DNA of 64,000 bases. Source: Hymenobacter sp. BRD67 (GTDB lineage Bacteria > Bacteroidota > Bacteroidia > Cytophagales > Hymenobacteraceae). The translations under genes and the position numbers were made by a program. The DNA is taken from contig NZ_CP053904.1 in the NCBI RefSeq assembly GCF_013256425.1, forward strand, positions 434,001 through 498,000, written 5' to 3'. Position 1 is the first letter of the stretch; each line of letters starts with the position of its first letter. Shown here piece by piece: positions 56,588-64,000 of this stretch. The notes under the pieces are model-generated. The model was not told the origin of the DNA, did no database searches, and saw only the letters and a program-made list of their open reading frames with translations.

Positions 56588-57664
56588 ATGCCGATAAACG
56601 TAACCCAATCCTATCTGCCGCCGCTGGAAGACTATGTTAAATACCTGACCGGAATTTGGGAACGAGTATACCTAACCAATGCCGGTCCGCTGGTAGTGGA
56701 GCTGGAGCAGCGCCTGAAAGACGAATTGGGCGTGAAGCACCTCTTTTTCGTTAATAATGGCACTATTGCCCTGCAGATTGCCATTAAAGCGCTCGATCTG
56801 AAAGGGGAGGTACTGACCACGCCGTTTTCGTATGTGGCCACCACGTCCAGCCTGGTGTGGGAGGGCTGCACGCCGATTTTTGTTGACATCGACCCGGCCA
56901 CGCTGTGCATCAATCCGGCGTTGCTGGAAGCGGCTATCACGCCGCGCACAGTAGGCATCATGGCCACCCACGTCTATGGTAATCCGTGTGACCTGGAAGC
57001 AATCGAGGCCATTGCTAAGCGTCACAACCTGAAAGTAATTTATGATGCTGCGCACGCGTTTGGCGTGACGTATAAGAATAGCTCGGTGCTGAATTACGGC
57101 GATATTTCCACGCTTAGCTTCCACGCTACTAAGCTGTTCCATACGTGCGAGGGCGGGGCCATCGTCACCAATGACGACGAACTGGCGCATCGCATTGCCT
57201 ATATGCGCAACTTCGGCCACAACGGCCCCGAAGCTTTCTGGGGGGTAGGGGTAAACGGTAAAAGCTCCGAGTTGCACGCCGCTATGGGCCTATGCGTGCT
57301 GCCCAAAGTGCCGGAGCTGATTGCTAAGCGCCGAATCTTGAGTGAGCGTTACGACGCCTTGCTGGATGGCACAAAATGCGTGCGGCCTACCATTCAGGCC
57401 CACACGACCTATAACTTCTCGTACCATCCCATCGTGCTGCCCTCCGAAGAAGTGTTGTTGAAGGTGCGTGATAATCTGAATGCCCACGAAATCACTCCAC
57501 GGCGCTATTTCTACCCATCGCTGAATACACTCAGCTATGTGGTTCCGCAGGAGGCGCCGGTTTCGGAAGATATTTCGCGGCGCGTGCTGTGTCTGCCGTT
57601 GTATTATGACCTGCAAATTAGTCAGGTTGAGCAGATTGCTCAGCTCATCAATGAAGTGCTCTAG
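56588..57664 (+). CDS. DegT/DnrJ aminotransferase (PglE/VioA-like)
   Basis: The 358-aa PLP enzyme has FVNNGTIALQIAIKALDL, TPFSYVATTSSLVWEG, YDAAHAFGVTY and SFHATKLFHTCEGGAI (PLP Lys). It probably aminates the C4 keto group of a UDP- or dTDP-sugar. It is 3 bp before a PglD-like acetyltransferase, the classic pairing for 4-acetamido sugars such as N-acetylbacillosamine; the actual sugar is not known. Confidence 0.85.
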   Translation: MPINVTQSYLPPLEDYVKYLTGIWERVYLTNAGPLVVELEQRLKDELGVKHLFFVNNGTIALQIAIKALDLKGEVLTTPFSYVATTSSLVWEGCTPIFVDIDPATLCINPALLEAAITPRTVGIMATHVYGNPCDLEAIEAIAKRHNLKVIYDAAHAFGVTYKNSSVLNYGDISTLSFHATKLFHTCEGGAIVTNDDELAHRIAYMRNFGHNGPEAFWGVGVNGKSSELHAAMGLCVLPKVPELIAKRRILSERYDALLDGTKCVRPTIQAHTTYNFSYHPIVLPSEEVLLKVRDNLNAHEITPRRYFYPSLNTLSYVVPQEAPVSEDISRRVLCLPLYYDLQISQVEQIAQLINEVL

Positions 57665-57667
57665 GTC

Positions 57668-58297
57668 ATGCTAGTATTGGGTGCCCGAGGCCACGCCATT
57701 GAACTGCTGCAAGTACTGGAAGATAACGGTGAAACGGACTTATACTTCTACGACGACGTCAGCCACGACGCGCCTAATCAGCTATTTGGCCGCTACCCTG
57801 TGCTCTGCTCACCTACCGAAGCCATGCAGCACCTGCGCCATGACTCCCGCGCCGCGCTGGGCATCGGTGGCGGACGGCTGCGCGAGCGGCTGGGCGGCCA
57901 AGTGCGGCAATGGGGTGGTCAGCTGCATTCCGTGGTTGCGCCTTCGGCCAGCGTGGGGCGGCACGCGGTGGTGCTGGAAGCTGGCCTCAATGTGATGCAC
58001 GGAGTACTGATAAGCAACGAAGTACACGTGGGTGAGGGCAGCCTGATAAACGCCCGCGCTACGCTGCACCACAACGTGGTGGTGGGGCGTTACTGCGAGG
58101 TGTCGCCCGGAGCCCAGTTACTGGGCCACGTACGGGTGGGCGACTACTCACAGGTGGGCGCTGGAGCCGTAGTTATGCCGCGCATCATCATTGGGCAGGG
58201 GGCCACGGTGGGAGCCGGGGCGGTGGTTACCCGCCACGTGGCCGATAATGAAGTGGTGGCCGGGGTGCCGGCGCGGCCTCTCCCGCGCAAGTCATAG
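57668..58297 (+). CDS. PglD-like sugar N-acetyltransferase
   Basis: The 209-aa protein starts MLVLGARGHAIELLQVLEDN, as in PglD/NeuD. It has left-handed beta-helix repeats (APSASVGRHAVVLEAGLNVM ... VGDYSQVGAGAVVMPRIIIG) and the hexapeptide C-terminus EVVAGVPARPL. It would acetylate the amino group added by the preceding gene, from which it is separated by 3 bp. Confidence 0.87.
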   Translation: MLVLGARGHAIELLQVLEDNGETDLYFYDDVSHDAPNQLFGRYPVLCSPTEAMQHLRHDSRAALGIGGGRLRERLGGQVRQWGGQLHSVVAPSASVGRHAVVLEAGLNVMHGVLISNEVHVGEGSLINARATLHHNVVVGRYCEVSPGAQLLGHVRVGDYSQVGAGAVVMPRIIIGQGATVGAGAVVTRHVADNEVVAGVPARPLPRKS

Positions 58298-58400
58298 CCG
58301 GTGGTCTGTATGGTACAATGCGGTTTGCCAGCTTATTTCTCATAAACAGCTGTCTATTTGTAAGTAGCTTAGCTACTTTTAAATTTATTGTCCCGTTGAC

Positions 58401-59372
58401 ATGCCGCAAGAAATCGCTTACAACCCGCCGCTCGTGAGCGTGATGATGGTGACTTACAACCAAGAAGCTTACGTAGCTACGGCACTGGATAGCATTCTGA
58501 CCCAGGAAGTCAATTTCGAGTATGAAATTGTCATCGGTGAAGATGATTCTACTGACCGGACGCGTGCCATTATCTCGGAATATCAGCAGCGCTACGGCAG
58601 CCGGATACGGCCGCTGTTTCATGAAAAAAACCTCGGAGTTTCGCACAATTGGGAGTTCACGGCGGCCCAGTGCCTAGGCAAGTACGTAGCCCTGCTGGAA
58701 GGCGATGACTACTGGACGAACCCACACAAACTGCAGAAGCAGGTTGAGTTTATGGAGTCGCATCCCGACTTCAGTATGTGTTTCCATAATGCCCGGGTGC
58801 TGTATGAAGGCGGGGCCACCCCTCCAGCCAGCCACCTGATGACGCAGATTCAAAAGCCTGAACTCACCCTGAACGAGGTAACTCGCGACTGGCACATTGC
58901 TACCGGCTCGGTGATGTACCGGCGGGCTATGCTGCCGGAATTGCCAGCCTGGGTGCACGATTCGGTGGTGGTTGACCTGCCCTTACTTGCTTCGCTGGCC
59001 AAAGCTGGGCGGGTGGGTTTTCTAAACGAAGAAATGGGCGTGTACCGTGTCAACTCCGGCGGTGTGTCTCAAACGGCTAAGAAAGAGGCCTACCTGTTGG
59101 GGCTAGTACGGATGTATGCTCGTCTGGACGAGCATTTGGACTACGTGCAGCACCGCAACTTTATGGTGAAAACGGCTGATGCCTACCTGGCCCTGGCTAG
59201 CTCCCTGAACACGCAGCAGCGCCACGCCGAAGCCCGTAAGTACCTGTTACGCTCGTTGCGCAGCCGTGTGTCGGTGGGCGTGATTCCACGCAGCAATTCT
59301 TTCAAAGTGCTGGCTATTAGCTTGCTGCCGGGGTTGTATAATCGGTTTTATCCACAGCAGTCCGGCAAGTAG
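58401..59372 (+). CDS. GT2 glycosyltransferase
   Basis: The 323-aa GT-A enzyme has VSVMMVTYNQEAYVATALDS, EDDSTDRTRAI and LEGDDYWTNPHKLQKQ (metal-binding DD). It has no C-terminal membrane helices, so it is a soluble or peripheral transferase working on lipid-linked glycan. The C-terminal part is helical. Donor and acceptor unknown. Confidence 0.87.
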   Translation: MPQEIAYNPPLVSVMMVTYNQEAYVATALDSILTQEVNFEYEIVIGEDDSTDRTRAIISEYQQRYGSRIRPLFHEKNLGVSHNWEFTAAQCLGKYVALLEGDDYWTNPHKLQKQVEFMESHPDFSMCFHNARVLYEGGATPPASHLMTQIQKPELTLNEVTRDWHIATGSVMYRRAMLPELPAWVHDSVVVDLPLLASLAKAGRVGFLNEEMGVYRVNSGGVSQTAKKEAYLLGLVRMYARLDEHLDYVQHRNFMVKTADAYLALASSLNTQQRHAEARKYLLRSLRSRVSVGVIPRSNSFKVLAISLLPGLYNRFYPQQSGK

Positions 59373-59498
59373 CGGTTGGTTTAGGCATGCTGCTGTTGCC
59401 AGAATCTGGCCCGGCAGTGGGCAGAACCGCTTTATATTTACTACACTCTGCAACGCTGACCGTGTAATAATTCTCAAAAGTATTTTTCTCTTCTAACC

Positions 59499-60524
59499 GT
59501 GTCCGATACCCTAACTACTAGTACTCTTATGGGCTCCGTAGCAGTTACTTGCGTGATAGGCGGAGCAGGATTTATCGGCCGGGCAGTGGTTGGCGAGCTT
59601 TTGCAGCAAGGCCGCCGGGTAGTGGTGGTGGGCCGCGAGGCTACGCCCGTGCCCGCGTTACCGGCAGGCGTGGAGTACATAGCCAATCCGACCGGCAACG
59701 ACGGTGACTTGCTGCGCCAGGTGCTGAGTAAAGTGAACGAGGTGATAGACCTGGCCTACGCTACGGTGCCCAAAACCAGCTTTCAGGACCCGGTACACGA
59801 CATCCTGGTGAACCTGCCTACGGCCGTGCGGCTGTTTGAGTTAGCGGCGTCGCTACCAATTCGCAAGTTTGTCTGGATATCGTCGGGCGGGACCGTCTAC
59901 GGCCGCACCAAAGCGCCTTTCCTCACTGAAGAGCATCTCACTGAACCGATTTCGCCCTATGGCATCACCAAACTGGCCATTGAAAAATATGCTCACATGT
60001 ATTTTGAGTCGCAGGGCCTGCCGGTGGTGTGTGTGCGGCCATCCAACGCTTTTGGTGAGGGCCAGCGCACGTATTCGGGCCAGGGCTTTATCGCGACGGC
60101 TATTGCTTCCATCTTAGACGGGCGCGAACTGAGCCTGTACGGCGAGGAAGGCACCGTGCGCGACTACCTATACGTGCAGGATGTGGCCCGAGGCATCGTT
60201 GCTGCCCTTATCAATGGCCAGCCCGGCCAGGTATACAACCTCGGCAGTGGCCATGGCCTTACTAACCGGCAGGTACTGGATGTGCTGGCTCCGCTGGCCA
60301 CGGCTATGGGCCACCCCATCCACCTCCAAGTGTTGCCCGTGCGGCCCTTCGACGTGCCGCTCAACGTACTCAACAGCGAAAAACTGACTGCGCATACGCA
60401 ATGGCGGCCGCGTCTGGATTTCGCCGAAGGTCTGGCGCGCACCTGGGCCTGGTACGCAGAGCACTACCAAACGGCCGCTGCCCGGACTGGCTTAACTGCC
60501 AATGCACCAATTCGTAGAAGTTGA
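59499..60524 (+). CDS. NAD-dependent sugar epimerase/dehydratase
   Basis: The 341-aa SDR enzyme has TCVIGGAGFIGRAVVGEL, ISSGGTVYGRT (catalytic Ser) and YGITKLAIEKY (catalytic Tyr-Lys). A conserved RPSNAFGEGQRTY and a C-terminal substrate region follow. It likely makes or epimerises a nucleotide sugar, similar to GalE or WbpP relatives. The start GTG at 59499 is possible; an ATG at 59529 would remove ten residues. Confidence 0.87.
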   Translation: MSDTLTTSTLMGSVAVTCVIGGAGFIGRAVVGELLQQGRRVVVVGREATPVPALPAGVEYIANPTGNDGDLLRQVLSKVNEVIDLAYATVPKTSFQDPVHDILVNLPTAVRLFELAASLPIRKFVWISSGGTVYGRTKAPFLTEEHLTEPISPYGITKLAIEKYAHMYFESQGLPVVCVRPSNAFGEGQRTYSGQGFIATAIASILDGRELSLYGEEGTVRDYLYVQDVARGIVAALINGQPGQVYNLGSGHGLTNRQVLDVLAPLATAMGHPIHLQVLPVRPFDVPLNVLNSEKLTAHTQWRPRLDFAEGLARTWAWYAEHYQTAAARTGLTANAPIRRS

Positions 60525-60573
60525 CAACTCATACGGCCTTACATGGATTTATCTAATTTGCTATTTTTTATTG

Positions 60574-61650
60574 ATGCATACGCTACCCGCAGAAAATGAT
60601 TTTGCCGCTTCCCCAGCGGCATTGCCCATTTCGGATGTCGTGCTGGGCACCGTCGAAGTAAAACATCGCAAGAGCTATTTGCCCGGACTTGATACGCTCC
60701 GGGCCGTGGCCGCGCTGAGCGTCTGCTTTTTTCACTTTAGCGGCGGCATGATGCCTAAGCTAGTGGTACCCGCCGCCAAAAGCGCGTTTTCGCAGGGCTA
60801 TCTGGGGGTTGATATCTTTTTCGTTATCTCGGGTTTTATCATTCCCTATAGTCTGGTAGGCAAAAACCACCGTGTGGCTGGCTTCTTTGCCTACCTGAAA
60901 AAGCGCGTTATGCGTATTAACCCGCCCGCCTATATCTCGTTGCTGCTGGTGCTCGGGCAGTGGTTTTTCATCGATAAGGTTATCAACAAAACCTCCTTTT
61001 ATACTAAGGATTTGAGTATTAGCCAAGTGGTGCATAACCTACTGTTTACCATTCCCTTCACAAATTACAAGTGGATAAGCGGTATCTTCTGGACGCTGGC
61101 TATTGAGTTCCAGTTTTATCTGTTTATCGGTCTGCTATTCAATTTCCTGTTTGGCCGGAAGGTGGGCTGGTTTGTGGTGCTATATGTGCTGATGGGCCTG
61201 TTGCAGTTTGTGCCGGTGCTCGCGGCGGCTGGGTTTTTCCATTACAGTACGCTGTTTGCGCTGGGCGGCGTGGCGCTGCTATGGCAGCAGCAGGCGCCGA
61301 AGTGGCTGTATGTGGCCGGTCTGGCGGTGTTTGGCGGGCTGGCACTGTGGCAACTGGGCTTGTACGCAGCCCTAATAGGGGTGGGGACAGCAGTGGCCAT
61401 CAACACCATTAAGGTGAGTATTCCGGGCTTTTCGTTTCTGGGTAAGATATCGTATTCGCTCTATCTGCTGCACGGCCTCATCGGTACTACGGCCGAGTTT
61501 GCCCTAGTGAAGCTGCTGCCGCCGACCTCAGACGCCCGCAAGCTTCTGCTGACGGCCGTGTGCCTGAGCCTAGCTATTGCGGGTGCTTACGTGTTCTATC
61601 TGGTGGTAGAAAAGCCCTTTATGCGCTTGGCCTCCCAGAGCCGCCGCTAA
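60574..61650 (+). CDS. Acyltransferase 3 family membrane protein
   Basis: The protein (358 aa from the ATG at 60574, or 382 aa from 60502) has about ten helices. Motifs: LPGLDTLRAVAALSVCFFHFSGG (catalytic His), GYLGVDIFFVISGFIIPY, and WTLAIEFQFYLF. These enzymes acetylate sugars of surface polymers. The shorter start avoids the overlap with the epimerase gene, but the choice is uncertain. It is a second, GC-rich member of the family in this locus. Confidence 0.85.
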   Translation: MHTLPAENDFAASPAALPISDVVLGTVEVKHRKSYLPGLDTLRAVAALSVCFFHFSGGMMPKLVVPAAKSAFSQGYLGVDIFFVISGFIIPYSLVGKNHRVAGFFAYLKKRVMRINPPAYISLLLVLGQWFFIDKVINKTSFYTKDLSISQVVHNLLFTIPFTNYKWISGIFWTLAIEFQFYLFIGLLFNFLFGRKVGWFVVLYVLMGLLQFVPVLAAAGFFHYSTLFALGGVALLWQQQAPKWLYVAGLAVFGGLALWQLGLYAALIGVGTAVAINTIKVSIPGFSFLGKISYSLYLLHGLIGTTAEFALVKLLPPTSDARKLLLTAVCLSLAIAGAYVFYLVVEKPFMRLASQSRR

Positions 61651-61913
61651 TTCATAGTTAAATAGTGCGGGCCGCCCGATAGTAGGACAAATACGTTAGT
61701 AGCAGGGTCATTGTACCTTTACTTGGTGCTGGAGCGTGGCATCTGCCCAATAAACTGCCTGAGCCTGGCTAAATTGATTGAAGAATGAAATTGATTTTCA
61801 GCCATCTACATTCATAAATGCAAGGCTGGCTCTCCTTCGGAGTGGCAGTAATGGGCGGCTACCGGTTTGGCTACCGCCCATTGCCAGCAAGTTAAATTTA
61901 CTAATTACTACTG

Positions 61914-62720
61914 ATGAAAATTTTTGTTGTAAGCCTGTCGAGGGTAGAAGCGAGAACCAAGTATATAAAAGCTCATCTGGACTCCCTGAAAGTTGATTAT
62001 GAACTAATCGACGCGGTTGATTACATCAACCTGACCCCAGCCGACTTCGACATAATGTCTGACCAGGATGCTGTGCGGAAAAACCCCTACCTGACTAAGG
62101 GCGTCATTGCGTGCTCGCTGTCGCATGTGAAGATTTACAAGCATATCGTGGCCAATAACGTTGGCGTGAGCCTGGTGATTGAGGACGACGCCGCACTGCC
62201 TAAAAACATCCATAAAATTCTGGATATCGTGGAGCGCGAGATTAAAGACGACGAGATTATTTCGCTGTCTTACTTCAACCATCATCAGGCCAAGGACACC
62301 ACCGATATGAGTAAGTACGAGCGCAAGCCGGTAGGAGAAGGGTGCGAACTAGTGTATCCCGTTGACTTGCACGAAATTGCGTCGTCCATGGCCTATGTTA
62401 TCACCAAAAAGGTGGCTGAACGGATGATTGACGTGTTAATGCCCATCTGGGTGCAGACGGACTACTGGGGCGACTACTATGACAAACACGGGTTTAGCTC
62501 CTTCCGCTGCTTGTACCCGGTGCAGGTGCAGGCCGCGCCCATTCGCTCCTCCATCGAATACGACACGGCCAAGACGCTGACCAGCCGGGCGGCCTCGCTT
62601 GTGCGTAAGTACAAGGTGCCAGTGCTGATGTCTTATCTGGAAAAGCGCGCCAACAAGATTCAGGGCGAGAAATACCACTTCCGGTTCGTCGACCAGCCGC
62701 CTTTCAACAAGGTGCAGTAA
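61914..62720 (+). CDS. GT25 family glycosyltransferase
   Basis: The 268-aa protein starts MKIFVVSLSRVEARTKYIKA, typical of GT25 lipopolysaccharide transferases. It has GVIACSLSHVKIYKHIV and VIEDDAALPKNI (metal-binding EDD). The end includes a basic helical part. GT25 enzymes add galactose and other sugars to LPS cores. The 263-bp gap upstream has no gene. Confidence 0.85.
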   Translation: MKIFVVSLSRVEARTKYIKAHLDSLKVDYELIDAVDYINLTPADFDIMSDQDAVRKNPYLTKGVIACSLSHVKIYKHIVANNVGVSLVIEDDAALPKNIHKILDIVEREIKDDEIISLSYFNHHQAKDTTDMSKYERKPVGEGCELVYPVDLHEIASSMAYVITKKVAERMIDVLMPIWVQTDYWGDYYDKHGFSSFRCLYPVQVQAAPIRSSIEYDTAKTLTSRAASLVRKYKVPVLMSYLEKRANKIQGEKYHFRFVDQPPFNKVQ

Positions 62721-62767
62721 GCTAAACACAGGCTGGTGTTTACTCTCTGTCGTCTGAAGTGTTATCT

Positions 62768-63973
62768 ATGAAAATACTGCTTGCCATTGAGGATTTGCGT
62801 ACCGGGGGAGCCCAGGTGTTTGGGATGCGACTGGCGCAGGCGCTGCATCAGCGCGGTCACCGGGTATGGCTGTATAGCCATTACCCTAGCTATACCAACC
62901 ATCCGCTGGTAAAGCAGGTGGCCCCGGATGTGCCCGTGCTGGGCTTCGATACCGGTGTGCCGGGGCTGGAGTGGCTGAGCCGCAAGATGCAGGGAGTGCT
63001 CCGCCGGTTTGGGAAGCCTTTTCCGCTGCGCGAGCAGCTGGTGGAGCGCCACATGCGGCAGACGATGGAGCAACTCGGCGTACAGCTTATCAACTCGCAC
63101 ATGATTAAGTCGGACTACGTGGCGGCGGCGGCCTGTGCTGCTGCCCGGCCCCAGGTGCCGCTGGTGATTACGATGCACGGCTGCTACGAGGATTTTATGC
63201 ATAAGACCACGGAGCCGGAGGTTACCCTGAAATCACGTGAAGCGCTGCGGCAGGCCGCCGCCGTGGTGTACTTAACGCAGAAGAATCTAGAGATTTTCTC
63301 GGTGCCCGGCGTACGGTCGTTCGATGATATTCCGCACGCGCAGATTTATAATGGCTTCGACGGGCATTTTTCCGCTCCCGATAAACTGCCCACGCGAAGC
63401 CAGCTTGGCATTGGTGAGCAGGACATCGTGTTTGGTATGGTGGCCCGAGGTATTGCCGAAAAGGGTTGGGCCTACGCCCTGCGCTCATTTGAGGAGATAA
63501 GCGCAACTCACCCTAACGCGCATCTGGTGCTGGTGGGAAGCAGCGACTACCTCACCGACCTGAAAGTGGCCAATACCAACCCGCACGTCCACTTCGTGGG
63601 CTTTGCTTCCAATCCCATCGACTGGGTGCGGCTGTTTGACGTGGGCCTGCTGCCAAGCTACTTTGCCTCTGAAAGCCTGCCTAACTCCATTGCCGAATAT
63701 TTGTTTTGTGGTGTACCAGTAGTAGCGACTCGCATCGGAGAAATTCCTCATATGCTAGAGGTTCCAGGCCAGGGACTGGCTGGGGTGCTATTAGAGCAGG
63801 ATGGTCGGGGCCTGACCGAGCCAGATGCCTTAACTGCCGCTTTACATATCTATATTGCTGACCCCGAGCGATTAACAATAGATAAAAGTCTTGCTGTACA
63901 ATGCTTCGATAAATTTCGTATGGGGCGGTGTGTGGCAGCTTACGAAGCCATTTTTACGCAGGTTGTCAAGTAA
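62768..63973 (+). CDS. GT4 family glycosyltransferase
   Basis: The 401-aa GT-B enzyme starts MKILLAIEDLRTGGAQVFGM (Gly-rich loop). It has an inner VITMHGCYEDF, the donor site GMVARGIAEKGWAYALRSFE, and PSYFASESLPNSIAEYLFCGVPVVATRIGEIP. It is the last gene in the window and may belong to the glycan locus. The start at 62768 is used; an in-frame ATG 9 bp upstream is possible. Confidence 0.9.
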   Translation: MKILLAIEDLRTGGAQVFGMRLAQALHQRGHRVWLYSHYPSYTNHPLVKQVAPDVPVLGFDTGVPGLEWLSRKMQGVLRRFGKPFPLREQLVERHMRQTMEQLGVQLINSHMIKSDYVAAAACAAARPQVPLVITMHGCYEDFMHKTTEPEVTLKSREALRQAAAVVYLTQKNLEIFSVPGVRSFDDIPHAQIYNGFDGHFSAPDKLPTRSQLGIGEQDIVFGMVARGIAEKGWAYALRSFEEISATHPNAHLVLVGSSDYLTDLKVANTNPHVHFVGFASNPIDWVRLFDVGLLPSYFASESLPNSIAEYLFCGVPVVATRIGEIPHMLEVPGQGLAGVLLEQDGRGLTEPDALTAALHIYIADPERLTIDKSLAVQCFDKFRMGRCVAAYEAIFTQVVK

Positions 63974-64000
63974 ACCTGCCTTCTATTATAAACTAATGAT

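Noticed and set aside
61651..61913. Frame MKNEIDFQPSTF at 61778 before the GT25 gene
   Set aside because: It runs into the GT25 gene in another frame and has no family features; the gap appears non-coding.

Overview
The window comes from a GC-rich member of the Bacteroidetes, most likely Hymenobacter or a close relative in the Cytophagales. Evidence: promoters with the Bacteroidetes -7 motif TAnnTTTG directly before many genes, a type IX secretion sorting-domain protein, YARHG/DUF3160 and DUF4199 proteins, CarboxypepD_reg-like domains, and a tmRNA tag ending in AMAA. Assignment is by family and gene content only; no search was run.

Layout. 0-1.1 kb: the 3' end of a 23S rRNA gene, a 5S rRNA gene and a strong terminator. 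1.3-6.6 kb: a BatA/von Willebrand-type membrane protein, two DUF4199-like membrane proteins, and a GT2-GT4 glycosyltransferase pair. 6.7-11.1 kb (minus): a GT9 glycosyltransferase, a T9SS cargo protein, and purB. 11.4-15.3 kb: a GT51 peptidoglycan glycosyltransferase, glutathione peroxidase and menA. 15.3-21.5 kb (minus): dnaX, a CapA-type lipoprotein and a DUF3160/YARHG protein. 21.7-22.1 kb: tmRNA, then a mostly gene-free AT-rich stretch to 23.36 kb. 23.4-30 kb: small secreted proteins, uvsE, an IS3-family element, a CarboxypepD_reg-like protein, a Thr-rich lipoprotein and a membrane metallophosphoesterase. 29.9-36.5 kb: radC, a DUF1684 protein, pheT, a small coiled-coil protein, zapA, a possible 6S RNA and rny. 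36.6-38.0 kb: a cell-wall amidase and an acyl-CoA-binding-like protein. 38.2-64 kb: a long surface-glycan locus with asnB, two O-acyltransferases, ugd and uxs (UDP-glucuronate to UDP-xylose), three DegT/DnrJ aminotransferases, two left-handed beta-helix acyltransferases, WbqC, several glycosyltransferases, a PglK-like ABC flippase and a degraded IS1-family element that borders a truncated HTTM/DCC gene.

A striking pattern is that eight genes are broken by what looks like loss of one base, mostly in G/C runs (GT9, purB, metallophosphoesterase, amidase, uxs, a GT-C-like membrane protein, the ABC flippase, and the partner of the HTTM gene). purB should be essential, so uncorrected sequencing error is the simplest explanation; tract-length variation in the glycan genes is a weaker alternative. 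Damage that does not fit this pattern includes an in-frame stop in the IS1 transposase and two short palindrome-rich insertions in the IS3 transposase.

The most interesting regulatory signal is an A10 run in dnaX at codon 388. Both alternative frames stop within four codons, as expected for slippage-made gamma and tau forms of the clamp loader. The IS3 element has a CTC target duplication and landed exactly on a stop codon, so the host protein keeps its original end. I saw no CRISPR array, prophage, defence system or tRNA gene.
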